A stretch of DNA of 5,784 nt from Pseudomonadota bacterium (GCA_023390485.1 JAEWCT010000236.1:1-5784); one strand, 5' to 3'; shown: positions 1 to 5,187, counted from the stretch's first letter. Numbers and translations: made by a program. The notes: generated from the letters alone by a model not told the origin.

Positions 1-151
1 TGAGGTGGGTGTGTGCAGTGGGGGCGCGCGGTGGGGATGGGGTGGGTGGGCGGGCTTGCGTGATCGAGTTGTCTTCTGAACCGGAGCGGACGAAATGTGT
101 GTGTCCGGCCTACGTTCGCTTTGGACCTCTTAACATGCGCATCTCGTGTGC
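1..151. other. Non-coding stretch downstream of the minus-strand gene cluster
   Basis: I see no supportable gene here. The plus-strand reading frames are short and dominated by Gly, Trp and Val from a G-rich tract, and they have no ribosome binding site. The stretch lies 3' of the gene that ends at 152. It holds the G-run cluster listed separately, and a weak inverted repeat CGGAC (87-91) / GTCCG (103-107) that has no T-run and so is not a convincing terminator. Confidence 0.6.
20..54 (+). other. G-quadruplex-type G-run cluster
   Basis: Six runs of three or more G follow each other: 20-24, 33-36, 39-42, 44-46, 48-50 and 52-54. The last five are separated by only one or two bases (positions 37-38, 43, 47 and 51). 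This far exceeds the usual G3-N(1-7) quadruplex rule. The G-rich strand is the plus strand, so a transcript running on from the minus-strand gene ending at 152 would carry the C-rich complement. Any biological role is inferred. Confidence 0.6.
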
Positions 152-727
152 TTATCGCGGGACCGAAGCAGGATTAGCTTGTCCTCGCGTTCGAAGCCAC
201 GTTCCGCCCTTTTGATCCGCCTCGGCTGCGCATGCATTCGCCAGAGCGATGAGTTCTCCAGCTCGTTGTTGCAGCTGAACCAGCTTGATGACCCGCTCCA
301 CCTCCATCAGGCGGCCCGGCTGATGCGGGAAGACCGTCCTCCCATTTTGATCAATATTCCAATGGCAGAGAATTTTGAGATCGCCGTCGCCAGCTGCTCC
401 TTCTTTGATGACTTCGGCCACGATGTCGTCGACAGCTAGGATTTCAGAAAAGCCACCACCGTAGCCGACGAACAAATGAATTTGCGCGAGGTTTTGACGT
501 TTGCGCAGCGCGTTCGACAAGATGACGTGATGGTGCATCGCCCGGAGCGCTTCCTTGAACTCGCCGCACATCATCAGCAGCAAAGATGTTCCGCGATCCT
601 GGTCCAAGGTGCTGCCGTGCCTCTTCTCGCGCTCGGCCACGCTACGCCACATGATCCTCTCGACATCGTATTCCATGTCGATTGCGTGTGCGGTGAAATT
701 GGAAATTTGAATGTAGGATGCCGACAT
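152..727 (-). CDS. Hypothetical protein, 191 aa, function unknown
   Basis: I do not recognise this protein. The ATG at 727 is chosen because AAGGG lies 8 bases upstream; a TTG two codons earlier would fall almost on that site. Third codon positions are mostly G or C, which supports real coding on this strand rather than on the overlapping plus-strand frames. The product has no signal peptide or membrane segment and looks soluble. It is helical and charged at residues 20-85 with a His triplet at 65-67, has a Gly-rich turn (YGGGF, 89-93), and a helical stretch rich in Leu, Gln and Glu at 140-170. The tail (175-191) is Gly/Arg/Pro-rich and probably disordered. The gene lies 45 bp downstream of the gene at 773-1372 on the same strand with no terminator visible between them, so the two may share a transcript. 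The functional assignment is open; that it is a real gene is moderately likely. Confidence 0.62.
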   Translation of the reverse strand: MSASYIQISNFTAHAIDMEYDVERIMWRSVAEREKRHGSTLDQDRGTSLLLMMCGEFKEALRAMHHHVILSNALRKRQNLAQIHLFVGYGGGFSEILAVDDIVAEVIKEGAAGDGDLKILCHWNIDQNGRTVFPHQPGRLMEVERVIKLVQLQQRAGELIALANACAAEADQKGGTWLRTRGQANPASVPR

Positions 728-772
728 ATCCAAGGCCCTTAAATGAAATCCTAAAAGGCTGCCGATGCTCAG

Positions 773-1372
773 TTATCCGTTCAACCAACGAATGTCCGAT
801 TTGGAGAGTTGACCATAGTCACGAGGGGCCCGGTGCCGGACTGGACGCGTTGCACTTTCAAAGCTCCAAGCACGGGGTCGCTGAGCTTGCGTACGCCGCG
901 CAAGGCGCTGTTGCTTTTTTGTGTGTTTGAGAGATGTGCCCTCCGGTTTGACAAGACTTGGTTCGGAGAGGGCAGCTTTGAAAATATAGGGCAGATGAAC
1001 GTCGCTATTTGCGACCGTTGCGGCAGGCTCAGGGTTTGCAGGCTCTGGTCTTGCAGACTCCGGGCTTGCAGGCTCTTGGCTTGCACGCTCCGGGCTTTCA
1101 GATCCGTCATGTCTGACCTGCGCGTCGTCGAAAAATCTGGCGCTCAGGGCTTCGGCAGCCGTACGGCTTTCGGACGTGATGAAAGTTGCCTCACGCACGG
1201 CAGTGAGAAATGCCCCGAGCGTTCCCGGCGAGACGAAGGCGGGCAAGATATTTCCCGGCGCAGCAAGGGATTGTGGAGGTCCCAATGGCTCGACGAGTGA
1301 CCGCGCGGTGCTGGTCTGAGTAACGCAAGTGACCGCAAGCGCGGCCCATAGCAGGAGGGGAAGCATACGCAT
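773..1372 (-). CDS. Secreted hypothetical protein with Pro/Glu/Ala pentapeptide repeats, 199 aa
   Basis: The N-terminus (MRM followed by a hydrophobic segment to about residue 19, then a Thr/Ser/Ala stretch ending STA at 21-23) reads as an export signal, so the product is probably periplasmic or secreted. The lone Cys at residue 16 (AVTC) is a poor lipobox. The ATG at 1372 is chosen because GGAG sits 6 bases upstream; a GTG at 1417 would give an improbable N-terminus ahead of the signal. Residues 93-117 are five tandem pentapeptides, SPERA, SQEPA, SPESA, RPEPA and NPEPA, an extended acidic linker encoded by a 15-bp DNA repeat. The region after it, 145-185, is strongly basic (KHTKKQQRLARR and following Arg/Pro), so the protein runs acidic then basic. 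The family is not recognised. A large hairpin sits in its leader, and the 191-aa gene follows 45 bp downstream. Confidence 0.7.
   Translation of the reverse strand: MRMLPLLLWAALAVTCVTQTSTARSLVEPLGPPQSLAAPGNILPAFVSPGTLGAFLTAVREATFITSESRTAAEALSARFFDDAQVRHDGSESPERASQEPASPESARPEPANPEPAATVANSDVHLPYIFKAALSEPSLVKPEGTSLKHTKKQQRLARRTQAQRPRAWSFESATRPVRHRAPRDYGQLSKSDIRWLNG
1023..1097. repeat. Five tandem 15-bp repeats inside the secreted-protein gene
   Basis: Five head-to-tail copies of 15 bp begin at 1023, 1038, 1053, 1068 and 1083. The plus-strand consensus is GCAGGCTCYGGGCTT, and each copy differs from it at one or two positions. The unit is a multiple of three, so copy number can change by slippage without breaking the reading frame. 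On the minus strand it encodes the pentapeptide (S/R/N)(P/Q)E(P/R/S)A. A sixth, badly degraded copy may start at 1098. Confidence 0.85.
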
Positions 1373-1387
1373 GGCGGGCTCCAGACA

Positions 1388-1430
1388 AACTTGCAATCGC
1401 GGTGTTGTAACGAACACCGTCGCGCAAGTT
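1388..1430 (-). promoter_or_regulatory. Large hairpin in the leader of the 773-1372 gene
   Basis: Two 7-bp perfect stems stack around a 4/5-base internal loop. AACTTGC (1388-1394) pairs with GCAAGTT (1424-1430), and CGGTGTT (1400-1406) pairs with AACACCG (1413-1419), closing a 6-base loop (1407-1412). In minus-strand RNA the structure ends about 5 bases before the GGAG ribosome binding site of the gene starting at 1372. It also lies 64 bp beyond the stop of the gene ending at 1495, so it could attenuate read-through or stabilise the 5' end. Only GTTTG follows it, so it is a poor intrinsic terminator. The structure is plain in the sequence; the role is inferred. Confidence 0.6.
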
Positions 1431-1494
1431 TCTGATATCCCGCGAAGGCACCCTTATAGGCAAACTGGGTCAAAAGAATGACGCGATGCGAGCA

Positions 1495-2208
1495 TTACTG
1501 ATTTTTTTTCACTTCGCCCGGCGCCGCTTGCTCCTCGGCCTTCTCATCCTTGCCAAAAAAATACTCGTAAGCCGCGTAGGTCATGAGTGCCACGCCGACG
1601 ACAGCCGCTCCGCGCCCCGTCTTGGCGATGCCGGAGCTCGCGAGCGCACCAACAGCGCGGTCCGCCGCCGTGATTTCGACGGCTTCCGGCAACAGACCGA
1701 TGGTCTTCGAGTTGAGCAATCCTCTCACCTCACCCGAGGTGAGCAATCCCTCGGCGGCGCGCTTGCTAAGCTCGGCCGAGCGGCTGCCGCCAAGATAAAG
1801 TGTTACGCCGGCTTGTCCCGGACCTACGTTGGTGAGGTCGTTGATCACGCGACAGGTGTGAAAATGATCGTCTTTCGGACATGCGACGGTAACGGGAGAG
1901 GGCGCCTCGGGCGGCTGCGCGGGAAGCACTGGTTTTAAGGGCTGCTGACCCAACTCTGGCAAGGTGCGAGCGGCGCCTCCAGGAAGTGGCTTCAGGGCAT
2001 CCGGTATCGCGAAAAGGTGGCAGTCGGCCGGCGATTGAAGCAACGCGCAAAGGGGCGTGGGTTTAGCCGGCGGCGACTGCTTCAACTTCGCCAGGAGGTC
2101 GGCGATCTCTTGCTGGGTCATAACGGGCGACGTGCGTTCCTCGGCAAGAGCCGCCGAAAGCAGCGCCGCGATGCCGATACTTGACGCGAAGATTGCCAAA
2201 CGACCCAT
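1495..2208 (-). CDS. Secreted, C-terminally membrane-anchored hypothetical protein with two C-x8-C pairs, 237 aa
   Basis: I do not recognise the family. The ATG at 2208 follows GAGG by 6 bases; the in-frame TTG at 2220 has no such site. Residues 1-22 (MGRLAIFASS then a hydrophobic run ending ALA) form a signal peptide with likely cleavage after AALA. Residues 29-45 form an amphipathic helix (QQEIADLLAKLKQ), followed by a Pro-rich region (46-108). Four cysteines occur as C54/C63 and C110/C119, each pair exactly eight residues apart, which suits two disulfides in the periplasm. Residues 145-195 look helical. A single hydrophobic segment at 199-218 (AAVVGVALMTYAAYEYFF) precedes a charged 19-residue tail, so the likely topology is a periplasmic body with a C-terminal anchor. 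The mRNA runs on toward the 773-1372 gene 122 bp downstream. The A-rich 3' end of the gene (positions 1502-1509 on the complement) encodes the terminal KK. Confidence 0.75.
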   Translation of the reverse strand: MGRLAIFASSIGIAALLSAALAEERTSPVMTQQEIADLLAKLKQSPPAKPTPLCALLQSPADCHLFAIPDALKPLPGGAARTLPELGQQPLKPVLPAQPPEAPSPVTVACPKDDHFHTCRVINDLTNVGPGQAGVTLYLGGSRSAELSKRAAEGLLTSGEVRGLLNSKTIGLLPEAVEITAADRAVGALASSGIAKTGRGAAVVGVALMTYAAYEYFFGKDEKAEEQAAPGEVKKNQ

Positions 2209-2378
2209 CTGAGGCCTCAAGCGCGACCAACCGAAAAACTAGTTTGCCGACATCCTATTACAGCATTGTGATGCACAGTGCAGCGTGAGAAGTGCCGAAG
2301 GTCCGATATGCGCTGGATCTCAGACCTTCGACGCGGCTCTGCTGCGCTCGGTCGAGGATGACGGATCCTATGAGGTTC
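2209..2378. other. 170-bp spacer between the regulator and the anchored-protein gene
   Basis: No gene is seen in this spacer. It would hold the promoter of the gene starting at 2208 if that gene is transcribed separately from the regulator. I found no convincing -35/-10 pair. A perfect 8-bp inverted repeat (2296-2330) and a 10-bp direct repeat (2363-2383, running into the regulator's last codons) are listed separately. Confidence 0.5.
2296..2330. repeat. 8-bp inverted repeat with 19-bp spacer
   Basis: CGAAGGTC (2296-2303) is matched perfectly by GACCTTCG (2323-2330). It lies about 50 bp beyond the regulator's stop and about 90 bp upstream of the next start codon. There is no T-run on either side, so it could be an operator, a weak terminator hairpin or chance. 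Confidence 0.45.
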
Positions 2379-2383
2379 CTATG
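2363..2383. repeat. Two 10-bp direct repeats one helical turn apart
   Basis: GGATCCTATG (2363-2372) and GGTTCCTATG (2374-2383) differ at one base and are offset by 11 bp. The second copy overlaps the last codon and stop codon (TAG, 2379-2381) of the LuxR-family gene. Spacing near one helical turn suits a protein binding on one face of DNA, but this is weak. Confidence 0.35.
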
Positions 2384-3482
2384 GCTCCGCAAGCGGGAGA
2401 TGAGCGCTGAACAGCAGGCGCATCAGTTCCGTTTGTTTGGTCGTGCCGGTCTTCTCCATGATCCGGGCGATCTGGTTTCGCACCGTCGCGACGCTTACTC
2501 CAAAATTTTCGGCGATTGCTCTGAGGTCCGAGTCGTTCAGTAAAGCGCGGAGCACGCGGGATTCGGCGGACGTCAGGCCATACGCCATCGCGATGTGGTC
2601 GACGGCCGGTGCGGGGGACGCCTCAGGGTCACGTAGATAGATGATCGCGTGAACCACCGGAACGCCGTCGTAGCTGACGCCGGCGTACGGTAGGATACGC
2701 GCAAAGATCGGCTTGCCTTTGGCGCGGGGAATGAGGAGTGGACCACCGCGCGGGCCGACGCCGTTCACAGCGCACCCGACGAGGTAGTCAAACCGGTTTT
2801 TGGCTCCTGTATCGGTGATTTTCAGTCTGCCTTGGACAACGCGGATACCATTTGCGGAATTTGCCAGAGCGGCGGCAATCGCATTGGCGCGGAGGACGAC
2901 GCCATTCTCTCCCAGTAGAACGACTCCGAAATTCAATTGGTCGAGCGCACCGTGCGATGCGTCTGCGTTGGCTTTGGTAGCCCTGAATTTCCTGTTGAGT
3001 TCGACGGCGCGGCGAAGATGCGGCATCAATCGTTGGAAGGTTGATACTTCTTCCGCAGTGTGGGGGTCTGTGCCGGTCGCGGTGACGACGCCTATGCACG
3101 ACACATGTCCATTTGAGCTGTCGAGGATGCCGGTAACAGACCCGTTCAGACCATAGCGAAGCGCATAGTCGTTATAGAATTCGCTGTTACGATAAATCTC
3201 CCGGGGGACGAGATCGTTATCGCCGATCGCCTTACCGGCTGGAATACGCGTGAGTGGACTATTCAGCGGATTGATCGCGAAGAAATGCTTGGCGTAGGCC
3301 TCCGAGGCTTCGGGATCGAGCTCATACGTAGCGCCGAACGAAAAATCGCTTGCGGCGTCGCCAAGATGCATGGCGGCGCAAACTCCGTGAAAGGCGCCGG
3401 TGAGCAGTCTGAGAGCGTAATTCCATTCGTTGGGATCGGCCCCCGCGCGGTAAATTGCGTCGACCAAAAGATCGTAGTCCAT
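2379..3482 (-). CDS. LuxR-family helix-turn-helix transcriptional regulator, 367 aa
   Basis: This is a cytoplasmic DNA-binding regulator. Residues 301-358 form the C-terminal LuxR-type HTH: YGLTSAESRVLRALL, then DLRAIAENFGVS, then the recognition helix VATVRNQIARI, then MEKTGTTKQTELMRLL. The TVRNQ...KTGT...Q.EL pattern marks the subgroup common in rhizobia, not the AHL quorum sensors. Residues 1-160 resemble the sensor half of that subgroup (LLVDAIYRAGADPNEWNYAL at the start, EFYNDYALRYGLNG near 101-114), and 180-285 (LNFGVVLLGENGVVLRANAIA onward) reads as a PAS-like module. No phosphoreceiver domain is seen, so ligand sensing is inferred. ATG 3482 is preferred because the family begins with this acidic MDYDLL segment and a G-rich site (GGGG) lies upstream; a TTG at 3536 would add 18 residues. 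The gene is divergent from the one at 3811, and a CGGCATGCCG palindrome lies in its upstream region. Confidence 0.9.
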   Translation of the reverse strand: MDYDLLVDAIYRAGADPNEWNYALRLLTGAFHGVCAAMHLGDAASDFSFGATYELDPEASEAYAKHFFAINPLNSPLTRIPAGKAIGDNDLVPREIYRNSEFYNDYALRYGLNGSVTGILDSSNGHVSCIGVVTATGTDPHTAEEVSTFQRLMPHLRRAVELNRKFRATKANADASHGALDQLNFGVVLLGENGVVLRANAIAAALANSANGIRVVQGRLKITDTGAKNRFDYLVGCAVNGVGPRGGPLLIPRAKGKPIFARILPYAGVSYDGVPVVHAIIYLRDPEASPAPAVDHIAMAYGLTSAESRVLRALLNDSDLRAIAENFGVSVATVRNQIARIMEKTGTTKQTELMRLLFSAHLPLAEP

Positions 3483-3547
3483 GGCCACCCCGGATAAATG
3501 CTCCGTAGGCGTACAAAGCGCTGTTTCATCCTGCAAGATTGAAAATA

Positions 3548-3557
3548 CGGCATGCCG
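3548..3557. promoter_or_regulatory. Candidate operator palindrome CRGCATGCYG, copy 1
   Basis: CGGCATGCCG is a perfect 10-bp palindrome 66 bp upstream of the regulator's ATG. It shares the pattern CRGCATGCYG with CAGCATGCTG at 3762-3771 and 4192-4201. Its position would suit autoregulation, which is an inference. Confidence 0.35.
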
Positions 3558-3761
3558 CGTATCTAATTGCCGTTCAGAATTTATTTGGCGTCATCCATGA
3601 TCAAAATTGCTCATGACAGTGCAAAAAAATCTGTGCTTGCTGGCGCAGGTTCCTCGAACGCAACATGGCTTCATCACATCGATAACACGCTACGATTTCG
3701 CAAAATTTTGTTTGTCGTCCTATCGCCCAAAAGTAGCTTTCGGGGAACCTCTGCTTCGCGG

Positions 3762-3771
3762 CAGCATGCTG
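3762..3771. promoter_or_regulatory. Candidate operator palindrome CRGCATGCYG, copy 2
   Basis: CAGCATGCTG is a perfect 10-bp palindrome 39 bp upstream of the ATG at 3811. With one more base (CAGCATGCTGA, 3762-3772) it is identical to the copy at 4192-4202 on the far side of the 110-aa gene. Confidence 0.35.
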
Positions 3772-3810
3772 AGCGTCGGGTGCTTGCGTATCGGGGCGGG
3801 AAGACTTGAA

Positions 3811-4143
3811 ATGGAAGATGAATCGCTCGCTGCACAGCAAATGGCGCCGATTATCGCTTTGCCTCATTCGTTTGCGGGCAAACTTCGGGATCTTCGGCGC
3901 AAGTACGGCGACCGATATAGGATCGTCAGTTCCGGTTACCCTTTGACAGGCTGGAAAGCACCGCGAATTCTCGTCCTGACAGAAACATTGGCAGATAAAT
4001 ACGAATCTATTTGGCATCATGATTGGGTTGATTATCAGCTGGCTTGTCGCCTGCTGCCCGAAGGCAGAATGATCGAGATTATCTGGGACCCTCGCGTCCC
4101 TGGGCGGATCATTTTTTCGCCGATGAGGCGCAAAGGCCGGTGA
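3811..4143 (+). CDS. Hypothetical protein, 110 aa, function unknown
   Basis: I do not recognise this protein. ATG 3811 is chosen because GGGAAG lies 7 bases upstream; an earlier in-frame ATG at 3766 has no such site, and the frame before it reads as non-coding. The product has no signal peptide or membrane helix and is probably cytoplasmic. It starts acidic (MEDESLAAQQ), has a basic helix at 21-37 (FAGKLRDLRRKYGDRYR), a hydrophobic strand ILVLTETLADKY at 53-64, an aromatic stretch WHHDWVDYQ at 68-76, and a basic end (MRRKGR). The pattern of alternating strands and helices suggests a compact alpha/beta domain. It diverges from the LuxR-family regulator across a 328-bp spacer, and is a possible target of it. 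The stop codon is embedded in a terminator hairpin. The opposite strand is also open, but its Cys/Arg/Gln-rich translation looks like a shadow. Confidence 0.65.
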   Translation: MEDESLAAQQMAPIIALPHSFAGKLRDLRRKYGDRYRIVSSGYPLTGWKAPRILVLTETLADKYESIWHHDWVDYQLACRLLPEGRMIEIIWDPRVPGRIIFSPMRRKGR

Positions 4144-4164
4144 AGTTCTGCGACCGGCATTTTT
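4136..4164 (+). terminator. Intrinsic terminator overlapping the stop codon of the 110-aa gene
   Basis: GCCGGT (4136-4141) pairs with ACCGGC (4153-4158) around an 11-base loop, and TTTTT (4160-4164) follows. The stem contains the first base of the TGA stop (4141-4143). The short stem makes it moderate in strength. Confidence 0.55.
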
Positions 4165-4191
4165 CGCATCCCTCGACAATTGTACCCGCAA

Positions 4192-4201
4192 CAGCATGCT
4201 G
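4192..4201. promoter_or_regulatory. Candidate operator palindrome CRGCATGCYG, copy 3
   Basis: CAGCATGCTG is a perfect palindrome downstream of the 110-aa gene and about 280 bp upstream of the GTG at 4478. Including the next base it is an 11-bp exact repeat of the copy at 3762. Confidence 0.3.
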
Positions 4202-4359
4202 ATGCTTCACCGGGAGCTGTCGGAAATCTCCCGAGTTCCTGGAGGCTTGGCGGGGAATGACGGGTGGGCGTGCGCGTGCGCCGGCAAAATAATGGTTTCA
4301 GCGAAGCAATGACCGGACCATGAACGGTCTGTGAACTGGCTATTCCGAAATGGTTCAAC

Positions 4360-4385
4360 CGAACGCGCGCAATCTGCTCTGCGTC
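4360..4385 (+). promoter_or_regulatory. Possible EcfG-type (general stress sigma) promoter
   Basis: CGAAC (4360-4364) and CGTC (4382-4385) are separated by 17 bases, close to the known alphaproteobacterial EcfG pattern GGAAC-N16/17-CGTT but with one mismatch in each half. It would give a leader of about 85 bases before the GTG at 4478. A match this loose can arise by chance. Confidence 0.2.
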
Positions 4386-4477
4386 GGGTGGCATCGCGTT
4401 TCAATAATCCGGAAAAGCAAGAGCGCGAGGCCGCCGCGGCGCTAACGCATTCAACGCGTCTCCATGGAGAGAGTGTC

Positions 4478-4855
4478 GTGAATAAGATTTTCCCCGCAAT
4501 CGTTCTCGCCGCCGGTATCACTGCAACGGCGATGTCCACAGCTTACGCCTATGACTACAATTCTGACATCCGCTCAGATTGGAATGACATTCGCCGCGAT
4601 CGCGCCGCAATCGCGAGCGATGCGCGCCATGTCGATGAGGAACGCCAAGAACTTGGCGATGCGCGTCGCCATGCGCGCTGGGCATGGTGGCACGGCGACT
4701 ACTGGGCCGCTCATCAGGCCGGGGAACATGCCCGTGAAGAGGCCGCCGAGCTTCGCGGGGCGGAGCGAAAGCTCAGCCGGGATGTGACGGACATTCGTCA
4801 CGACCGCGAGGACCTCAGGCAAGACTACAACCGGCGGCACTGGTGGTGGTATTGA
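4478..4855 (+). CDS. Exported Asp/Arg/Trp-rich small protein, 125 aa
   Basis: The GTG at 4478 is preferred because GGAGAG lies 7-8 bases upstream and the product then opens with a clean signal peptide (NKIFPAIVLAAGITATAMS, cut near TAYA, about residue 24). The mature part is highly charged and probably all helical. It has repeated D-I-R units (DIRSDWNDIRRDRAAI at 30-45 and DVTDIRHDREDLRQDY at 102-117), resembling the short Asp/Arg repeat proteins common in Bradyrhizobium-type genomes. Between them, 68-79 is aromatic (WAWWHGDYWAAH), and the chain ends RRHWWWY. The aromatic C-terminus recalls outer-membrane targeting signals, but there is no barrel. It is expected to be periplasmic or envelope-associated; function is unknown. 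The PsiF-like gene follows 47 bp downstream with no terminator between, so the two are probably co-transcribed. Confidence 0.78.
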   Translation: MNKIFPAIVLAAGITATAMSTAYAYDYNSDIRSDWNDIRRDRAAIASDARHVDEERQELGDARRHARWAWWHGDYWAAHQAGEHAREEAAELRGAERKLSRDVTDIRHDREDLRQDYNRRHWWWY

Positions 4856-4902
4856 CGAGCGTTGCAAAGTAGATGATCCGAAAGAGCTAAAGGAATTACG
4901 AA

Positions 4903-5187
4903 ATGAAATCTTTCACGATAATGCTGGCGGCCGTTGCGATTGCGGCCACGTCGACTGCGTCCTTCGCGGCCGCTTCGAAATCCAAGCCGAAGACGCCTGA
5001 GTCGATCGAATGCTCGAAGCAGGCCGATGCAAAGGGCTTGCACGGTAAGGAGCGCGTTAAATTTCGCGCTCAGTGCAAAAAGGAACTGAAAGGGAAGTCG
5101 TCGGCGGCCTCCTCGGCTACCACGACGCCACCGCCGGCGGCCGATAAGTCCAGCACGGCACCGGCTCCAGCGAAAACCGGCAATTGA
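4903..5187 (+). CDS. PsiF-like (phosphate-starvation-inducible repeat family) exported protein, 94 aa
   Basis: ATG 4903 follows AAAGGA by 8 bases. Residues 1-22 are a signal peptide (MKSFTIMLAAVAIAATSTAS, cut near FAA). Residues 35-63 match the PsiF repeat as I know it: IECSKQADAKGLHGKER, then KFRAQCKKEL, with two Cys (37 and 58) flanking the K-G-KER core. E. coli PsiF carries two such repeats; this protein has one, followed by a low-complexity Ala/Ser/Thr/Pro tail (65-94). The periplasm is the expected site, and the biochemical role of the family is not established. No PHO box was found upstream, so phosphate control is not supported by this sequence. It probably shares a transcript with the Asp/Arg-rich protein gene just upstream, and a strong terminator lies 50 bp after its stop. 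Confidence 0.88.
   Translation: MKSFTIMLAAVAIAATSTASFAAASKSKPKTPESIECSKQADAKGLHGKERVKFRAQCKKELKGKSSAASSATTTPPPAADKSSTAPAPAKTGN

Larger units (their letters stand above)
3483..3810. other. Divergent intergenic region between the regulator and the 110-aa gene
   Basis: This 328-bp spacer should contain both divergent promoters and is visibly more AT-rich than the flanking genes. It holds three perfect 10-bp palindromes: CGGCATGCCG (3548-3557), CAAAATTTTG (3701-3710) and CAGCATGCTG (3762-3771). Open frames across it exist on both strands but lack ribosome binding sites. No promoter hexamers of good match and spacing were found. Confidence 0.55.
4144..4477. other. Spacer upstream of the Asp/Arg-rich protein gene
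   Basis: There is no gene I can support in these 334 bp. The spacer holds the tail of the terminator above, the third CRGCATGCYG palindrome (4192-4201), a perfect 6-bp stem CGGGAG (4211-4216) / CTCCCG (4228-4233) without a T-run, and a weak EcfG-like promoter match. The frame of the next gene stays open back to ATG 4331, but that extension would place 49 residues ahead of an obvious signal peptide and is not used. Confidence 0.55.

Noticed and set aside
1023..1112. Short regular repeats considered as a CRISPR array
   Set aside because: The units are contiguous 15-mers without spacers and lie in frame within a coding sequence.
809..1300. 163-aa plus-strand frame opposite the repeat-containing secreted protein
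   Set aside because: It is a shadow of the minus-strand gene. The product is Cys/Arg/Leu-rich from the antisense repeat and has no ribosome binding site, whereas the minus strand has a signal peptide and GGAG site.
1453..1473. TTGACC and TATAAG on the minus strand upstream of the 773-1372 gene
   Set aside because: The two hexamer-like sequences are only 9 bases apart, far short of the 16-18 needed for a sigma-70-type promoter.
1486..1938. 150-aa plus-strand frame opposite the anchored protein gene
   Set aside because: Arg/His-rich composition, no Shine-Dalgarno, and the minus strand gives a coherent signal peptide, paired Cys and membrane helix.
3601..4197. 198-aa minus-strand frame across the 110-aa gene
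   Set aside because: Composition (many Cys, Arg, Gln) is typical of an antisense frame, and it would fill the divergent promoter region. The plus-strand gene has a better start site and terminator.
4464..4481. Five-codon leader frame (ATG at 4464) whose TGA overlaps the GTG start at 4478
   Set aside because: It has no ribosome binding site of its own, and its ATG and GAG are part of the Shine-Dalgarno region of the main gene. Coincidence is the simpler reading.
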